Part shown: positions 1-9,438 of the stretch, piece after piece
How positions within the stretch are numbered: the stretch's first letter is position 1
Layout: each line of letters starts with the position of its first letter
Origin: Actinomycetota bacterium
GTDB lineage: Bacteria; Actinomycetota; Thermoleophilia; Gaiellales; Gaiellaceae
DNA: 13,601 nucleotides
Direction of reading: 5' to 3'
NCBI GenBank assembly: GCA_013697465.1
Contig: JACCWU010000296.1
Location: 1-13,601 of the forward strand
The notes under the pieces: model-generated
What the model was told of the DNA's origin: nothing
Databases searched by the model: none
The model's input: the letters and a program-made list of their open reading frames with translations, nothing else
Translations under genes and position numbers: made by a program

Positions 1-785
1 AACGCCATCCACGCCGGCTTGGTCGCCGTCACACGAATGAGCTTCGACCGAATCACACGGCCCTTTCCCGTGCGGTCGACCGGCCGATGCCCGTTCTGCA
101 CGATGACGGAGATCAGAAGCGGGCTCACGACGCGGGGATCGAACCGGTGTATCCCAGCCGAGAAGTAGTTCGCGTGCGAGCCGAGCGCGACATAGACGAC
201 GGGGCGCGAGCCTTGCTTCGCGACCTTCGTCCAGTCGCGTCGTACGCCCTCGCTGTGTTGTGAGGCGCCGACGGCGAGCGGCTTGCCGCTTCGGTCGAGG
301 ACGACCGAGACGGCCTCCCAGTCGCCCTCGTGCACCTGCCACAGCTCGCCGGGCGGAACCGTCGTGCTGTAGGGGTTGAACGGGTACCACAGCCAGTACT
401 GGAGGTCGATGCGGCTCTTTCGTGCGAACGCCGCCCCGTACACCACCGGCCGCGCGCCGTGCGCCGACTCGGCGGTGGCGTAGCAGGCAGTCGCCGCCAC
501 CCCTTCGACCGCGCGGCAGAGCCGCTGGTCGAGCCGAAGGTCGGCGCCCCCGGCCGGAAGCGGACCTCCGACCTCCTCCCAGCCGGACCCTGTCCGGCGA
601 GTCAGGTCCGAATCGGCAAGGAAGCCCTCGACCGGAACAGGCTGAAACCGCTCGGCCGGGTGCAGCACGAGCACCGGGACATGTCGAGCGAGGAGCGTCG
701 CAAGCGATGGCGTCACAGCCGGCGCCGCGCTTGCGGCAGGAACGAGCGCGACGCAGCCGAGCAACGCGCTCACGACGATCCGCAC
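1..785 (-). CDS. Secreted Vps62-like (DUF946-type) domain protein, 3' end off the window
   Basis: An open frame runs from a GTG at 785 to the window edge without a stop, giving at least 261 residues. The N-terminus (MRIVVSALLGCVALVPAASAAP) looks like a signal peptide with an AxA-type cleavage site near residue 21, so the product is probably exported. Residues about 150-210 carry HEGDWEAVSVV, then SQHSEG, then RPVVYVALGSHANYF. From recall this order is typical of the Vps62/DUF946 family: the HEGDWE strand, the QHxEG turn and the ALGSHAxYF motif. The biochemical role of bacterial members is unknown to me. No Shine-Dalgarno is obvious before the GTG; a second GTG at 773 would shorten the signal peptide. 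The gene lies 43 bp downstream of the broken GGDEF-EAL gene on the same strand and could be co-transcribed with it. Coding status is well supported by coherent translation throughout; family assignment is by motif recall. Confidence 0.8.
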   Translation of the reverse strand, partial: MRIVVSALLGCVALVPAASAAPAVTPSLATLLARHVPVLVLHPAERFQPVPVEGFLADSDLTRRTGSGWEEVGGPLPAGGADLRLDQRLCRAVEGVAATACYATAESAHGARPVVYGAAFARKSRIDLQYWLWYPFNPYSTTVPPGELWQVHEGDWEAVSVVLDRSGKPLAVGASQHSEGVRRDWTKVAKQGSRPVVYVALGSHANYFSAGIHRFDPRVVSPLLISVIVQNGHRPVDRTGKGRVIRSKLIRVTATKPAWMA

Positions 786-1569
786 GCAGCTCAGTATGCC
801 GCGCGGGCACCGAGGGCTGCCCTCGAGCTCAGGCGACGAGCGAGCGACGGAGCACGAGGCCGATCTCGTCGGCCGGCAGCGGCTTCGAGAAGAAGAAGCC
901 CTGTCCGTAGCGGCAGCGGAGCTTCCGCAGGACGTCACGCTGCGCCACGTCCTCGACGCCCTCGGCAACCGTGTCGAGGTCGAGTGTCGCGCCCAGGCGA
1001 AGGATCGCGGCGGCGAGTCGCTCCTGCTCCTGGCTCGAGGCGATCTCATCGACCAAGGGCTTGGCGATCTTCAGCGTGTCCACCGGGAAGCGGCGCAGGT
1101 AGTTGAGGGACGAGTAGCCCATGCCGAAGTCGTCGATCGCGATCCTGACGCCGATGCTCTTGAGTGCCTCGAGCCGAGCTGCGATCGCAGGGTTGTCGAG
1201 CAGCACGCTCTCCGTTATCTCGAGCGTCAGTGCCGAGGGCTCGAGCGACGACTCGGAGAGGGCCGGCCTCACCTCCGCCTCGAGATTCCGGCTGGCGAGC
1301 TGCCGCGCGGAGATGTTCACGCTCATCCCGAGGTCCGGGTGGCCTAGGCTCCGCCAGTGCCGAGCCTGGCGGCACGCCGAGCGCAGCACGAAGCGACCGA
1401 GCGGGAGAATGAGCCCGGTCTCTTCGGCGAGCGGGATGAAGTTGTCCGGGAGCACGAGGCCGCGATCCGGATGACGCCAGCGCAGAAGCGCCTCGACCCC
1501 GGCGATTCCGCCCGACTGGAGCGCGACGATTGGCTGGTAGTAGAGCTCGAACGCTTCCGCTTCGACGGC

Positions 1570-1576
1570 ACGCTTC
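1570..1576 (-). other. Frameshift between the GGDEF and EAL domains
   Basis: Upstream, the frame ends its sensible sequence at HARVLERLGLKAE (GAA at 1576-1574). The EAL frame resumes as RAVEAEAFELYYQPIV, shifted by one base, with only four bases between GAA and GCC. Related proteins usually have a linker like ADLRRAL here. A net loss of 2 or 5 bases, or a gain of 1, would explain it. No clear slippery sequence for programmed frameshifting is visible. Confidence 0.75.
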
Positions 1577-3712
1577 GGCCTTGAGCCCGAGCCGCTCGAG
1601 CACCCGTGCGTGCATCGAGGGCTCGAAGAGCGCATACCGAGACATTCCCTCGCCCTTTGCGCGGTACATGGCGAGGTCCGCATTCCGCAGGATCTCGGTC
1701 GTCGAGACGTCGCTCGAGCCGAGGGCGACTCCGATGCTCCCTTGGACCGAGACCCGCGAGCCGAGCACGTCGAGGGGCTCGGATATCACACCGAGCATCC
1801 GCTGGGCGACGGCGACAGCCGCATCCGGCCCATCGACGTTCTCGAGGATGACGGCGAACTCGTCGCCACCGAGACGGGCGCAGGTGTCCTCCTCGCGGAG
1901 ACAGCTCTCGAGCCTGCGCGCGACCGCGACCAGAAGCTCGTCTCCAGCCGCATGCCCGAGGCTGTCATTCACCGTCTTGAAGTCGTCCAGGTCGACGAAC
2001 AGCACGCCGACGAGCGAGTGTTGGCGCCGGGTGAGGCCAAGCGCGTGGGTCACACGGTCGGTGAAGAGAGAGCGGTTCGCGAGTCCCGTGAGCGAGTCGT
2101 GGAACGCCTGATGCGAAAGCTGCTCCTCGAGCGCACGCCGCTCGGTCACGTCTCGGGCGGTAACGACGACCGCCGTGACGTTCGCGTCGTCGAACAGGTT
2201 CATGAAGACACTCTCGAGCTGACAGATCGACCCGTCAGCGCGCCGGAGTGGCAGGTCTCTCGGCATGGGCCTTCCGGGGGCACCGCACACCTGGCGGAAG
2301 AACGGGCGCAGCCGCTCGCTTTCATCCGGCTCGAGCAACTCAGGCAGCGTCTGCCCGATGAGCTCGTCCTCCGAGTAACCGAGCACACGCTCGACGGACG
2401 GCGTGTGGTACCTGATCTCGAGGTCGCGCTCGATCAGCATGATGACGTCGCTCGAGTTCTTGACGAGCGAGCGGAAGCGCTCAGCGCTCTGGCGCTCGTG
2501 GAGGTCCTCGGCTAGGGCCGCGCCTTCGAGTGCGAGCGCGACTTGGGCGGCGAGCGTCTCGACCCCCTCGCGCGCGTGCTTGGAGAGCGCCTCGCGCGAG
2601 TGGATGACAAGAGAGCCGCGTGCAGGATCCGGCGAGATGGGGCAGACGGTCAGCGCGCCCTCGCCCGTGTGAACCCCGAGGCGGAGCATGTCGTTCGTGC
2701 ATGCGCCCGCGGCGGTGACGACCTCGAGCTCGTCGGCTTCGCCGAGCGCGAAGCCGACCGTGGCTCCCTCGACTGCGACGATCTCGAGCGCGTAGTCCAC
2801 GGCGACGCGCTGGATGTCGTCGCGCGTCCACGCCGAGACGAGCGCGGCCGCAGCCTGGCCGAGCGCCTGCTCGCGCCGCTCGGCCCGCTCATGGCGCGCC
2901 ACAACGCCGGCGAGCCTCACGATCACGAGCACGGAGAGCGTCGTCGCGGCGCCGACGATGACGAGAAGCTCGCCGCTTCCGTCCCGCAACGCGGCGACCG
3001 CGAGCATCGCAGGGGCCATGAGCGTTGCCGCCGAGAGCACCGCAAGACGCGTTCCCGACAGCCGTTTCTCGGGATCCGTGTTCGGCTCGGTGAGCTCGAC
3101 CATGGAGGGATGCAGTGCTGCGGTGCCCAAGAGGACTGCTGAGAGCACGAAAAAGAGGTCGATCGGGTCGCCGACCTGGTACCAGCCGTGGAGCGACCCG
3201 AATCCGTACAGCGCGTCGCCGACGAGTTGGAAGAGGAGCGCCGTCGTCACCATCGCGAACGCAGGCGAGCGCAGGCCAGGGCCGAGCACCATGCGGGCGG
3301 CTACCGAGACGAGCAGTACGTCGAGGACGGGGAAGGCAAAGGCGATCTCCAGCGCATTCGAGCCCGTCGCGAGCCGCGGGTCCAGAAAGAACGTCCACGA
3401 AACGATCGCGACCCCAACCGTCACGATGCCCGCGTCCACGAGGCTCGGCCAGTCGCGGCCCGGAACCTGTCTGCGGATCATCAGCAGCAGCGCAGCGGCG
3501 AGAATCACATACGAGGCGAGCGACAGCGCGTCGGCCAGCGAGGGGAACGGCACGGTCTCGTGCCGATCGGCGAGAACGACGAAGACGGCGTCTGCCGCGA
3601 TCGCACACAGTCCGCTTGCGGCTACGAGGTACCAGGGCGCCTTGGAGCGCGGCCGGTGAATGGTGACGCCGACGAGGGTTGCGACGACCGCCGCCATCGG
3701 GAAAAGCTGGTA

Positions 3713-3715
3713 CTA
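3713..3715 (-). other. In-frame TAG near the start of the GGDEF-EAL gene
   Basis: On the minus strand the frame from GTG 3814 reads RAFFLIASASALAYVSLPHE...AYGR, then TAG, then YQLFPMAAVVATLVG. Both sides look like one continuous N-terminal membrane segment. A single base change from TGG (Trp) would create this stop. Translation could restart at ATG 3697, which would lose the first hydrophobic segment. Confidence 0.65.
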
Positions 3716-3814
3716 GCGACCGTAGGCGACGCTCTCGTGCGGTAGCGAGACGTACGCCAGCGCGCTCGCCGACGCGATGAGGAAAAACGCGCGATGGGGA
3801 CGCGCGAGCGTCAC

Positions 3815-3845
3815 CAAATGCCTATCGGCACGTGATCGCTGTCAA
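3815..3845 (-). promoter_or_regulatory. Possible promoter of the GGDEF-EAL gene
   Basis: A perfect TTGACA lies on the minus strand at 3845-3840. The best -10 candidate (TAGGCA) follows after only 15 bases and is poor. If used, the transcript would begin close to the GTG at 3814, so it would be nearly leaderless. AGG a few bases before the GTG could act as a weak ribosome site. This placement supports the upstream GTG over ATG 3697. Confidence 0.3.
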
Positions 3846-3855
3846 TTGAGGCTCG

Positions 3856-3872
3856 CCCGCGGACCGCGCGGG
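3856..3872 (-). terminator. GC-rich hairpin after the DUF4395 gene, possible weak terminator
   Basis: CCCGCG and CGCGGG form a perfect 6-bp stem around a 5-base loop, 9 bp past the DUF4395 stop codon. There is no U tract on either side, so it is not a standard intrinsic terminator. It could still slow polymerase or protect the 3' end. Confidence 0.3.
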
Positions 3873-3880
3873 TCTCGGTG

Positions 3881-4384
3881 CTAGGGCTGGCCCGTCACGC
3901 TCGGGCGTGGCGGGATCGGGCAGGAGACGTAGCGTCGCCCGGTGAGCAGATGTCCGAGCTTGTACGCCTCGCACCCCGCGCAGAGGCCGGTGACGGAGGC
4001 AAGAAGCGCGAGAGCGGCGACGAGCGAGCCGATGGCCGTGCCGACCACGCCGGCTCCCAGAGAGAATGCGACCGTCGCTGCGGAGAGAAACCCCGCGCCG
4101 ACCATGTTCGCGAAGCGCGGCGGGCGTGAGTCCTCGAGCCGGCCCTCACCGAACACGGGCTGCACAAGCTCGAAGTACGCCAGGCAAGGGAGGCAGAACC
4201 GACGGCCGAGCGTGAGCCCGATCGCGAGCTGGAGCGCGAGCAACCCGAAAATCCACCACCAGCCGGTAACCAGCGCGACGGCCGCGAGGACACCTACCAC
4301 TGCCTGGTTGAACCGCGGCGCCCTCGAGTCGATGACGTCGAGGTCCCGGAACGGGTCTGCGAGGCGCTCCACCTGCTGCTTCAC
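3881..4384 (-). CDS. DUF4395 family membrane protein
   Basis: The 167-residue product has about four hydrophobic segments (residues about 28-42, 44-56, 93-112 and 115-131). It carries the twice-repeated pattern I recall for DUF4395: DSRAPRFNQAVVG near the N-terminus and DSRPPRFANMVGAG near residue 85. Two CxxC-like pairs are present, RRFCLPCLAYF (about 61-71) and GLCAGCEAYKL (about 133-143). The second is the strongly conserved family signature and hints at redox or metal chemistry at the membrane, but the function is unknown. The start is GTG at 4384, sitting inside an AT-rich palindrome, with no Shine-Dalgarno visible, so translation may be leaderless. It follows the HxlR regulator by 30 bp on the same strand, which suggests that regulator controls it or shares its transcript. 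Confidence 0.85.
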   Translation of the reverse strand: MKQQVERLADPFRDLDVIDSRAPRFNQAVVGVLAAVALVTGWWWIFGLLALQLAIGLTLGRRFCLPCLAYFELVQPVFGEGRLEDSRPPRFANMVGAGFLSAATVAFSLGAGVVGTAIGSLVAALALLASVTGLCAGCEAYKLGHLLTGRRYVSCPIPPRPSVTGQP

Positions 4385-4400
4385 TTTGTAAAGTATTACA
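4383..4400 (-). promoter_or_regulatory. AT-rich overlapping palindromes at the DUF4395 start: candidate operator and -10 box
   Basis: In the 30-bp gap between the HxlR and DUF4395 genes, two inverted repeats overlap: ACTTT-GT-AAAGT (4383-4394) and TGTAA-AGTA-TTACA (4387-4400). Both arms match perfectly in an otherwise very GC-rich region. On the minus strand TAATAC could be a -10 box placing transcription start at the GTG, giving a leaderless message. The adjacent HxlR protein is the obvious candidate binder, which is inference. Confidence 0.45.
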
Positions 4401-4414
4401 GCTCCCGCGCGCGG

Positions 4415-4715
4415 CTACGGGCGTGCCCAGATGACGAGCGCGTCGAGCACCGTCCGCAGCCGCTGCCCGTCGGTCGTGAGCACGTACTCGACCCGGGGAG
4501 GGCGCGCGTCGCGCACCTCTCGGCGAAGGACGCCCGCCTCCTCCAACTCGACGAGGCGCTGCGCGAGTGTCCCAGGGGGGATCTCGACGAGCGCCTGCCG
4601 GAACTCGTTGAAGCGCGTGCATCCTTGGTACGACGCGTACAGGATCGAGACGGCGTACCGCCGCTCGAGGACGCCCGCCGCGCGGCGGACGTCCTCCGGA
4701 ACGGGAGACGTGTTC

Positions 4716-4729
<14 letters not shown>
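4415..4729 (-). CDS. HxlR-family winged-helix transcriptional regulator
   Basis: The 104-residue protein matches the HxlR pattern over its whole length: SPVPEDVRRAAGVLERRYAVSIL (helix 1), then TRFNEFRQAL, then IPPGTLAQRLVELEEAGVLRREV (recognition helix and following turn), then PPRVEYVLTTDGQRL (wing), then a C-terminal dimerisation helix ending VIWARP. Many HxlR redox sensors have a Cys at the start of helix 1 (C-P); here it is Ser-Pro, though Cys 4 and Cys 37 remain, so thiol sensing is uncertain. The ATG at 4729 lies 14 bases inside the 3' end of lon and no later start is available, which suggests translational coupling to lon. DUF4395 lies directly downstream and is a likely target. Confidence 0.85.
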
Positions 4730-7028
<2,299 letters not shown>

Positions 7029-7048
7029 GCTTCTCTCTCCCATTGCGC

Positions 7049-7067
7049 TCTGAGTACTTAGTTCAAG
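7049..7067. promoter_or_regulatory. HAIR-like imperfect inverted repeat upstream of lon
   Basis: The sequence TCTGAGT-N5-GTTCAAG resembles the HspR-binding HAIR element (CTTGAGT-N7-ACTCAAG) with five of seven matches in each arm. The spacer is two bases short. Heat-shock control of lon by HspR is known in actinobacteria, so the position is sensible, but the match is weak. Confidence 0.25.
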
Positions 7068-7103
7068 AACTGTAGCGACTAGGGAATGGGTCGCGCCTGT
7101 TTT

Positions 7104-8216
7104 TCAGCGCCGCTGGCGCCGGAACGAGGCCAGCGCCAGGCGAGCACAGCGCCCTGCGAGAACGTCAGAGGAGGGACCCACGCCGTCTTGTCTCCAGGTC
7201 ATGACCGCGACGACGAATACTCCGCCACGCCAGAAGACGAGCCCCGAGTCGTGTCGAGCGGCGGTGATCCAGCCCGCCTTGTGGAGTACCGCGACGTCTC
7301 GGTCCTGCCCGACGAACCGGTCGAGCTTGGGCGTGTCCCGCACGTGCGCGAGGAGCCAGAGGAGGTATCTGCCGTCCGCGGCGGAGAACCCAGCCTGCGC
7401 CGACCGCAGGATGCCCTGGTTTCCTGCCGCGAGCCAGATCGCCCGGTGGAGGGCGGCGAGGTCGCGAGCCGTCGTGTGCTTCCCGACACCGAACGCCGGC
7501 TGCTCCTCGACCCGGGCCGGAATCCCGCCCGACAAGCGCCTCACCTCGTACCCGCCGTACATCACGGAGTCCCGGAGCCCGATCGAGCGCATGAGCCCGT
7601 TCACCCTGCTTCCTCCTGCGCTCGTCGATCCGGCGAGCCAGATCAGGAGAGCGTTCGCCGCAGCATCGTCCGAAGGAACGATCATCTCGCGCAGCAGTGA
7701 CCCGACACTCGAGCTCGGGGGCGGGATGCCGGAGTGCTCGGCCAGCACCGCCACCGCAATCGCGAGCTTGAGAGTGGAAGCCGCGGGGAAGCGCGCCTTG
7801 GCGTTCCAGGCCGCGCCCGCCCCGCCCGTCAGGCTCTGGACGTAGGCGGACGCGGTGCCGGGATATCGACGCAGCTCGTGTCTGAGGCGGCGCGCCAGAA
7901 TGGGATCGTTGCGTGCCCCCACCATCCGCGGCCTCGCGGCGGCGGGCAACCCGAAGACGTTCCGGACGACGGCCGATGACCTTCCTCCTCCCAGCCCGAT
8001 CGTGGTGATTCGTACCGCGACGTCGCCGAGCGGAAGTGCGACCCGGAGCGAGAACCGCCGTCCGCGGAGCGCGCTGTCGGCGAGCTCGCGGTGGCGGACG
8101 GTGACAACGACGCGGCGTGTGCCGGGCGCAGCGACTCCGGTGACGAGCCCGAACGACACCTGATACGGAGCCGGCTGCTCGATCGCGGGCGGTGGAAGCG
8201 AGGGCGCGGCGTCCAT
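7104..8216 (-). CDS. Beta-lactamase-like serine hydrolase with an N-terminal beta-rich domain
   Basis: The 370-residue product has an all-beta-looking N-terminal region (about 18-90) and a C-terminal class A beta-lactamase/D-Ala-D-Ala carboxypeptidase-like domain. Visible motifs are S147-T-L-K150 (SxxK nucleophile), S182-D-D-AAAN (the SDN position) and K313-A-G (the KTG position). Ser to Lys spacing of 166 fits class A. Only 35 residues separate SxxK from SDD, against about 60 in classical enzymes, so a loop region is missing. No ExxLN omega-loop glutamate is evident, so cell-wall peptide hydrolysis or another esterase role is as likely as drug resistance. I chose ATG 8216 because an earlier ATG (8327) would put the start inside the palindrome spacer. 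No signal peptide or ribosome site is clear from that start, so export is uncertain. Confidence 0.8.
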   Translation of the reverse strand: MDAAPSLPPPAIEQPAPYQVSFGLVTGVAAPGTRRVVVTVRHRELADSALRGRRFSLRVALPLGDVAVRITTIGLGGGRSSAVVRNVFGLPAAARPRMVGARNDPILARRLRHELRRYPGTASAYVQSLTGGAGAAWNAKARFPAASTLKLAIAVAVLAEHSGIPPPSSSVGSLLREMIVPSDDAAANALLIWLAGSTSAGGSRVNGLMRSIGLRDSVMYGGYEVRRLSGGIPARVEEQPAFGVGKHTTARDLAALHRAIWLAAGNQGILRSAQAGFSAADGRYLLWLLAHVRDTPKLDRFVGQDRDVAVLHKAGWITAARHDSGLVFWRGGVFVVAVMTWRQDGVGPSSDVLAGRCARLALASFRRQRR

Positions 8217-8229
8217 ACGAGAAACGATA

Positions 8230-8242
8230 GGGGTCAGACCCC
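8230..8242. repeat. REP-like palindrome copy 1
   Basis: GGGGTC-A-GACCCC is a perfect palindrome around one central base, 13 bp before the hydrolase start. Twelve bases of it recur in inverted orientation at 8334-8345. Confidence 0.6.
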
Positions 8243-8245
8243 GGG

Positions 8246-8269
8246 ACGTGTCCGGAGGAGACGACACGT
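8246..8269. repeat. Inverted repeat with a ribosome-site-like loop
   Basis: ACGTGTC and GACACGT form a perfect 7-bp stem with a 10-base loop containing GGAGGAG. The loop looks like a strong Shine-Dalgarno for GTG 8268 or ATG 8271, but the frame they open is not a convincing gene. Confidence 0.5.
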
Positions 8270-8282
8270 GATGACAAGGAGT

Positions 8283-8307
8283 CCGGGCGACCCTCGCTTC
8301 GGCCCGG
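8283..8307. repeat. Inverted repeat CCGGGC/GCCCGG
   Basis: A perfect 6-bp stem flanks a 13-base loop, lying centrally between the two outer REP-like palindromes. It adds to the dense secondary structure of this divergent spacer. Confidence 0.4.
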
Positions 8308-8333
8308 CGATAGTCCGCGAGAGACATGGCTTC

Positions 8334-8345
8334 GGGTCTGACCCC
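8334..8345. repeat. REP-like palindrome copy 2, inverted
   Basis: GGGTCTGACCCC is the exact reverse complement of 12 bases of the copy at 8230-8242. It ends 16 bp before the dinB start codon. The two copies form an inverted doublet about 116 bp across. Confidence 0.6.
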
Positions 8346-8361
8346 GGTCTAGCCTCTCGCC

Positions 8362-9429
8362 GTGACGTCGACGCCAATCCTCGCCCACCTCGACCTCGAC
8401 GCCTTCTTCGCCGCCGTCGAGGAGCTCGAGGACCCGACGCTTCGGGAGAAGCCGCTCGTCGTCGGGGGGGATCCGCACGGACGCGGCGTGGTCGCGACCG
8501 CGAACTACGTCGCCCGCGCGTTCGGTGTCCGATCGGCCATGAGCTCCGCCGAGGCGCTCCGGCGCTGCCCGCAGGCGGTGTTCGTGCGCCCCCGCCATGC
8601 GCTGTACGCCCAGTATTCACGCGCGGTCTGGGACACGATCACCGATGTCGTCCCGCGGGTCGAGCGAACCGGGATCGACGAGGGGTATCTCGACCTCGGA
8701 ACCGTTGCGCATGACTTCTCGCAAGCGCGGCGGGTCGCTGCTGCCATCCAGACTTCCGTCCGCGCGACGACGAGCCTGACGTGCTCGCTCGGCGTGGCGA
8801 CCTCGAAGGTGGTATGCAAGATCGCGTCGGACAGGCGGAAACCGGCCGGCATCACCGTCGTGCCGCCCGGCAGGGAGGCTGGATTTCTCGCGCCGCTCCA
8901 CGTGCGCTTGCTGCCCGGCGTCGGGCCGCGCGCGGAGGCACGGCTGATCGGCGCCGGCGTCTCGACGATCGGCGCTCTCGCCGCGCTGGCTGACAGCGAC
9001 CTCAAGGCCCTGCTTCCGGGTGCGCTTGGCCCCCTTCTGCGGAATCGGGCGCGCGGCATCGACGCTCGTGACCTCGAGCTCGTAGGTGAGCCCGTCTCGG
9101 TGTCCGCCGAGGACACCTTCCCCCGTGACCTCTCCGACCGCGAAGCCCTGCACATGGAGATCCGCCGTCTGTCCATGCTCGTCTCCGAGCGCCTTCGGCG
9201 CTCGAACCTCTCCGGCCGGACCGTAACCGCGAAGCTGCGGTACGCCGACTTCTCGATCCGTACGCGCTCGACGACACTCGCAGCGGCCGTGGACGAGGCC
9301 GACCTGATCGGCGACATCGCCTGCGCGCTCCTCGACCGAGGGCTGCGCGATCGCCCCGGAGCGCTGAGACTCGTCGGCGTGGGTGTCTCGGGCCTGTCGC
9401 AATTCCGTCAGCTCACCCTGGAGACTTAG
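8362..9429 (+). CDS. dinB: DNA polymerase IV (Y-family translesion polymerase)
   Basis: The 355-residue protein is a Y-family DNA polymerase that copies damaged template with low fidelity. The palm motif HLDLDAFFAAVE supplies metal ligand D11 and the aromatic steric gate F16. The second catalytic pair is D106-E107 in RTGIDEGYLDL, a variant of the usual SIDEAYLD. The fingers motif RGVVATANYVARAFGVRSAMSS and the thumb helix-hairpin-helix LLPGVGPRAEARL are present, followed by the little-finger region. The protein ends in QLTLET, which resembles the QLxLF sliding-clamp motif and suggests that contact is kept. The start is GTG 8362, the only one that gives the full N-terminus; no good ribosome site precedes it, and the REP-like palindrome ends 16 bp upstream. 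No clear LexA box was seen. The ZIP transporter follows 9 bp later and is probably co-transcribed. Confidence 0.95.
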   Translation: MTSTPILAHLDLDAFFAAVEELEDPTLREKPLVVGGDPHGRGVVATANYVARAFGVRSAMSSAEALRRCPQAVFVRPRHALYAQYSRAVWDTITDVVPRVERTGIDEGYLDLGTVAHDFSQARRVAAAIQTSVRATTSLTCSLGVATSKVVCKIASDRRKPAGITVVPPGREAGFLAPLHVRLLPGVGPRAEARLIGAGVSTIGALAALADSDLKALLPGALGPLLRNRARGIDARDLELVGEPVSVSAEDTFPRDLSDREALHMEIRRLSMLVSERLRRSNLSGRTVTAKLRYADFSIRTRSTTLAAAVDEADLIGDIACALLDRGLRDRPGALRLVGVGVSGLSQFRQLTLET

Positions 9430-9438
9430 GATCCGGGC

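Larger units (their letters stand above)
829..3814 (-). pseudogene. Membrane-anchored GAF-PAS-GGDEF-EAL cyclic-di-GMP protein, interrupted by a stop codon and a frameshift
   Basis: Read as one gene, this encodes about 995 residues: a multi-pass hydrophobic region, a probable GAF domain, a PAS domain (begins near 2480), GGDEF and EAL. The diguanylate cyclase motif GGDEF is intact at 1870-1856, with an RxxD (REED) inhibitory site five residues before it. The phosphodiesterase half has EAL at 1494-1486, NISARQ, TLEITES, IDDFGMGYSS and AEGVE. The usual KID motif reads KIA, keeping the Lys. Two lesions split it. A TAG at 3715-3713 follows 33 residues from a GTG at 3814, and readable membrane-protein sequence continues directly after it (YQLFPMAAVV). 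A frameshift at about 1576-1570 separates GGDEF from EAL. The pieces are 3697-1046, whose C-terminal part past the shift is nonsense, and the EAL frame ending at 829, which has no credible start of its own. It may be a pseudogene, or a functional gene with sequence errors. Confidence 0.75.

Noticed and set aside
7107..7119. Hairpin GCGCC-GCT-GGCGC near the end of the hydrolase gene as a terminator.
   Set aside because: It lies within the coding region, and on the minus transcript it is followed by A residues, not U.
8217..8327. An N-terminal extension of the serine hydrolase to ATG 8327.
   Set aside because: It would translate the palindrome element and adds residues without signal-peptide or domain character.
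7165..8598. A 477-codon minus-strand frame across the hydrolase and the 5' end of dinB.
   Set aside because: It is out of frame with the hydrolase motifs, has low-complexity Arg/Gly/Ala composition, and overlaps two well-supported genes.
8271..8714. A plus-strand frame after the strong GGAGGAG site.
   Set aside because: The product is arginine- and proline-rich, has no motifs and overlaps dinB out of frame, so it is treated as a shadow.
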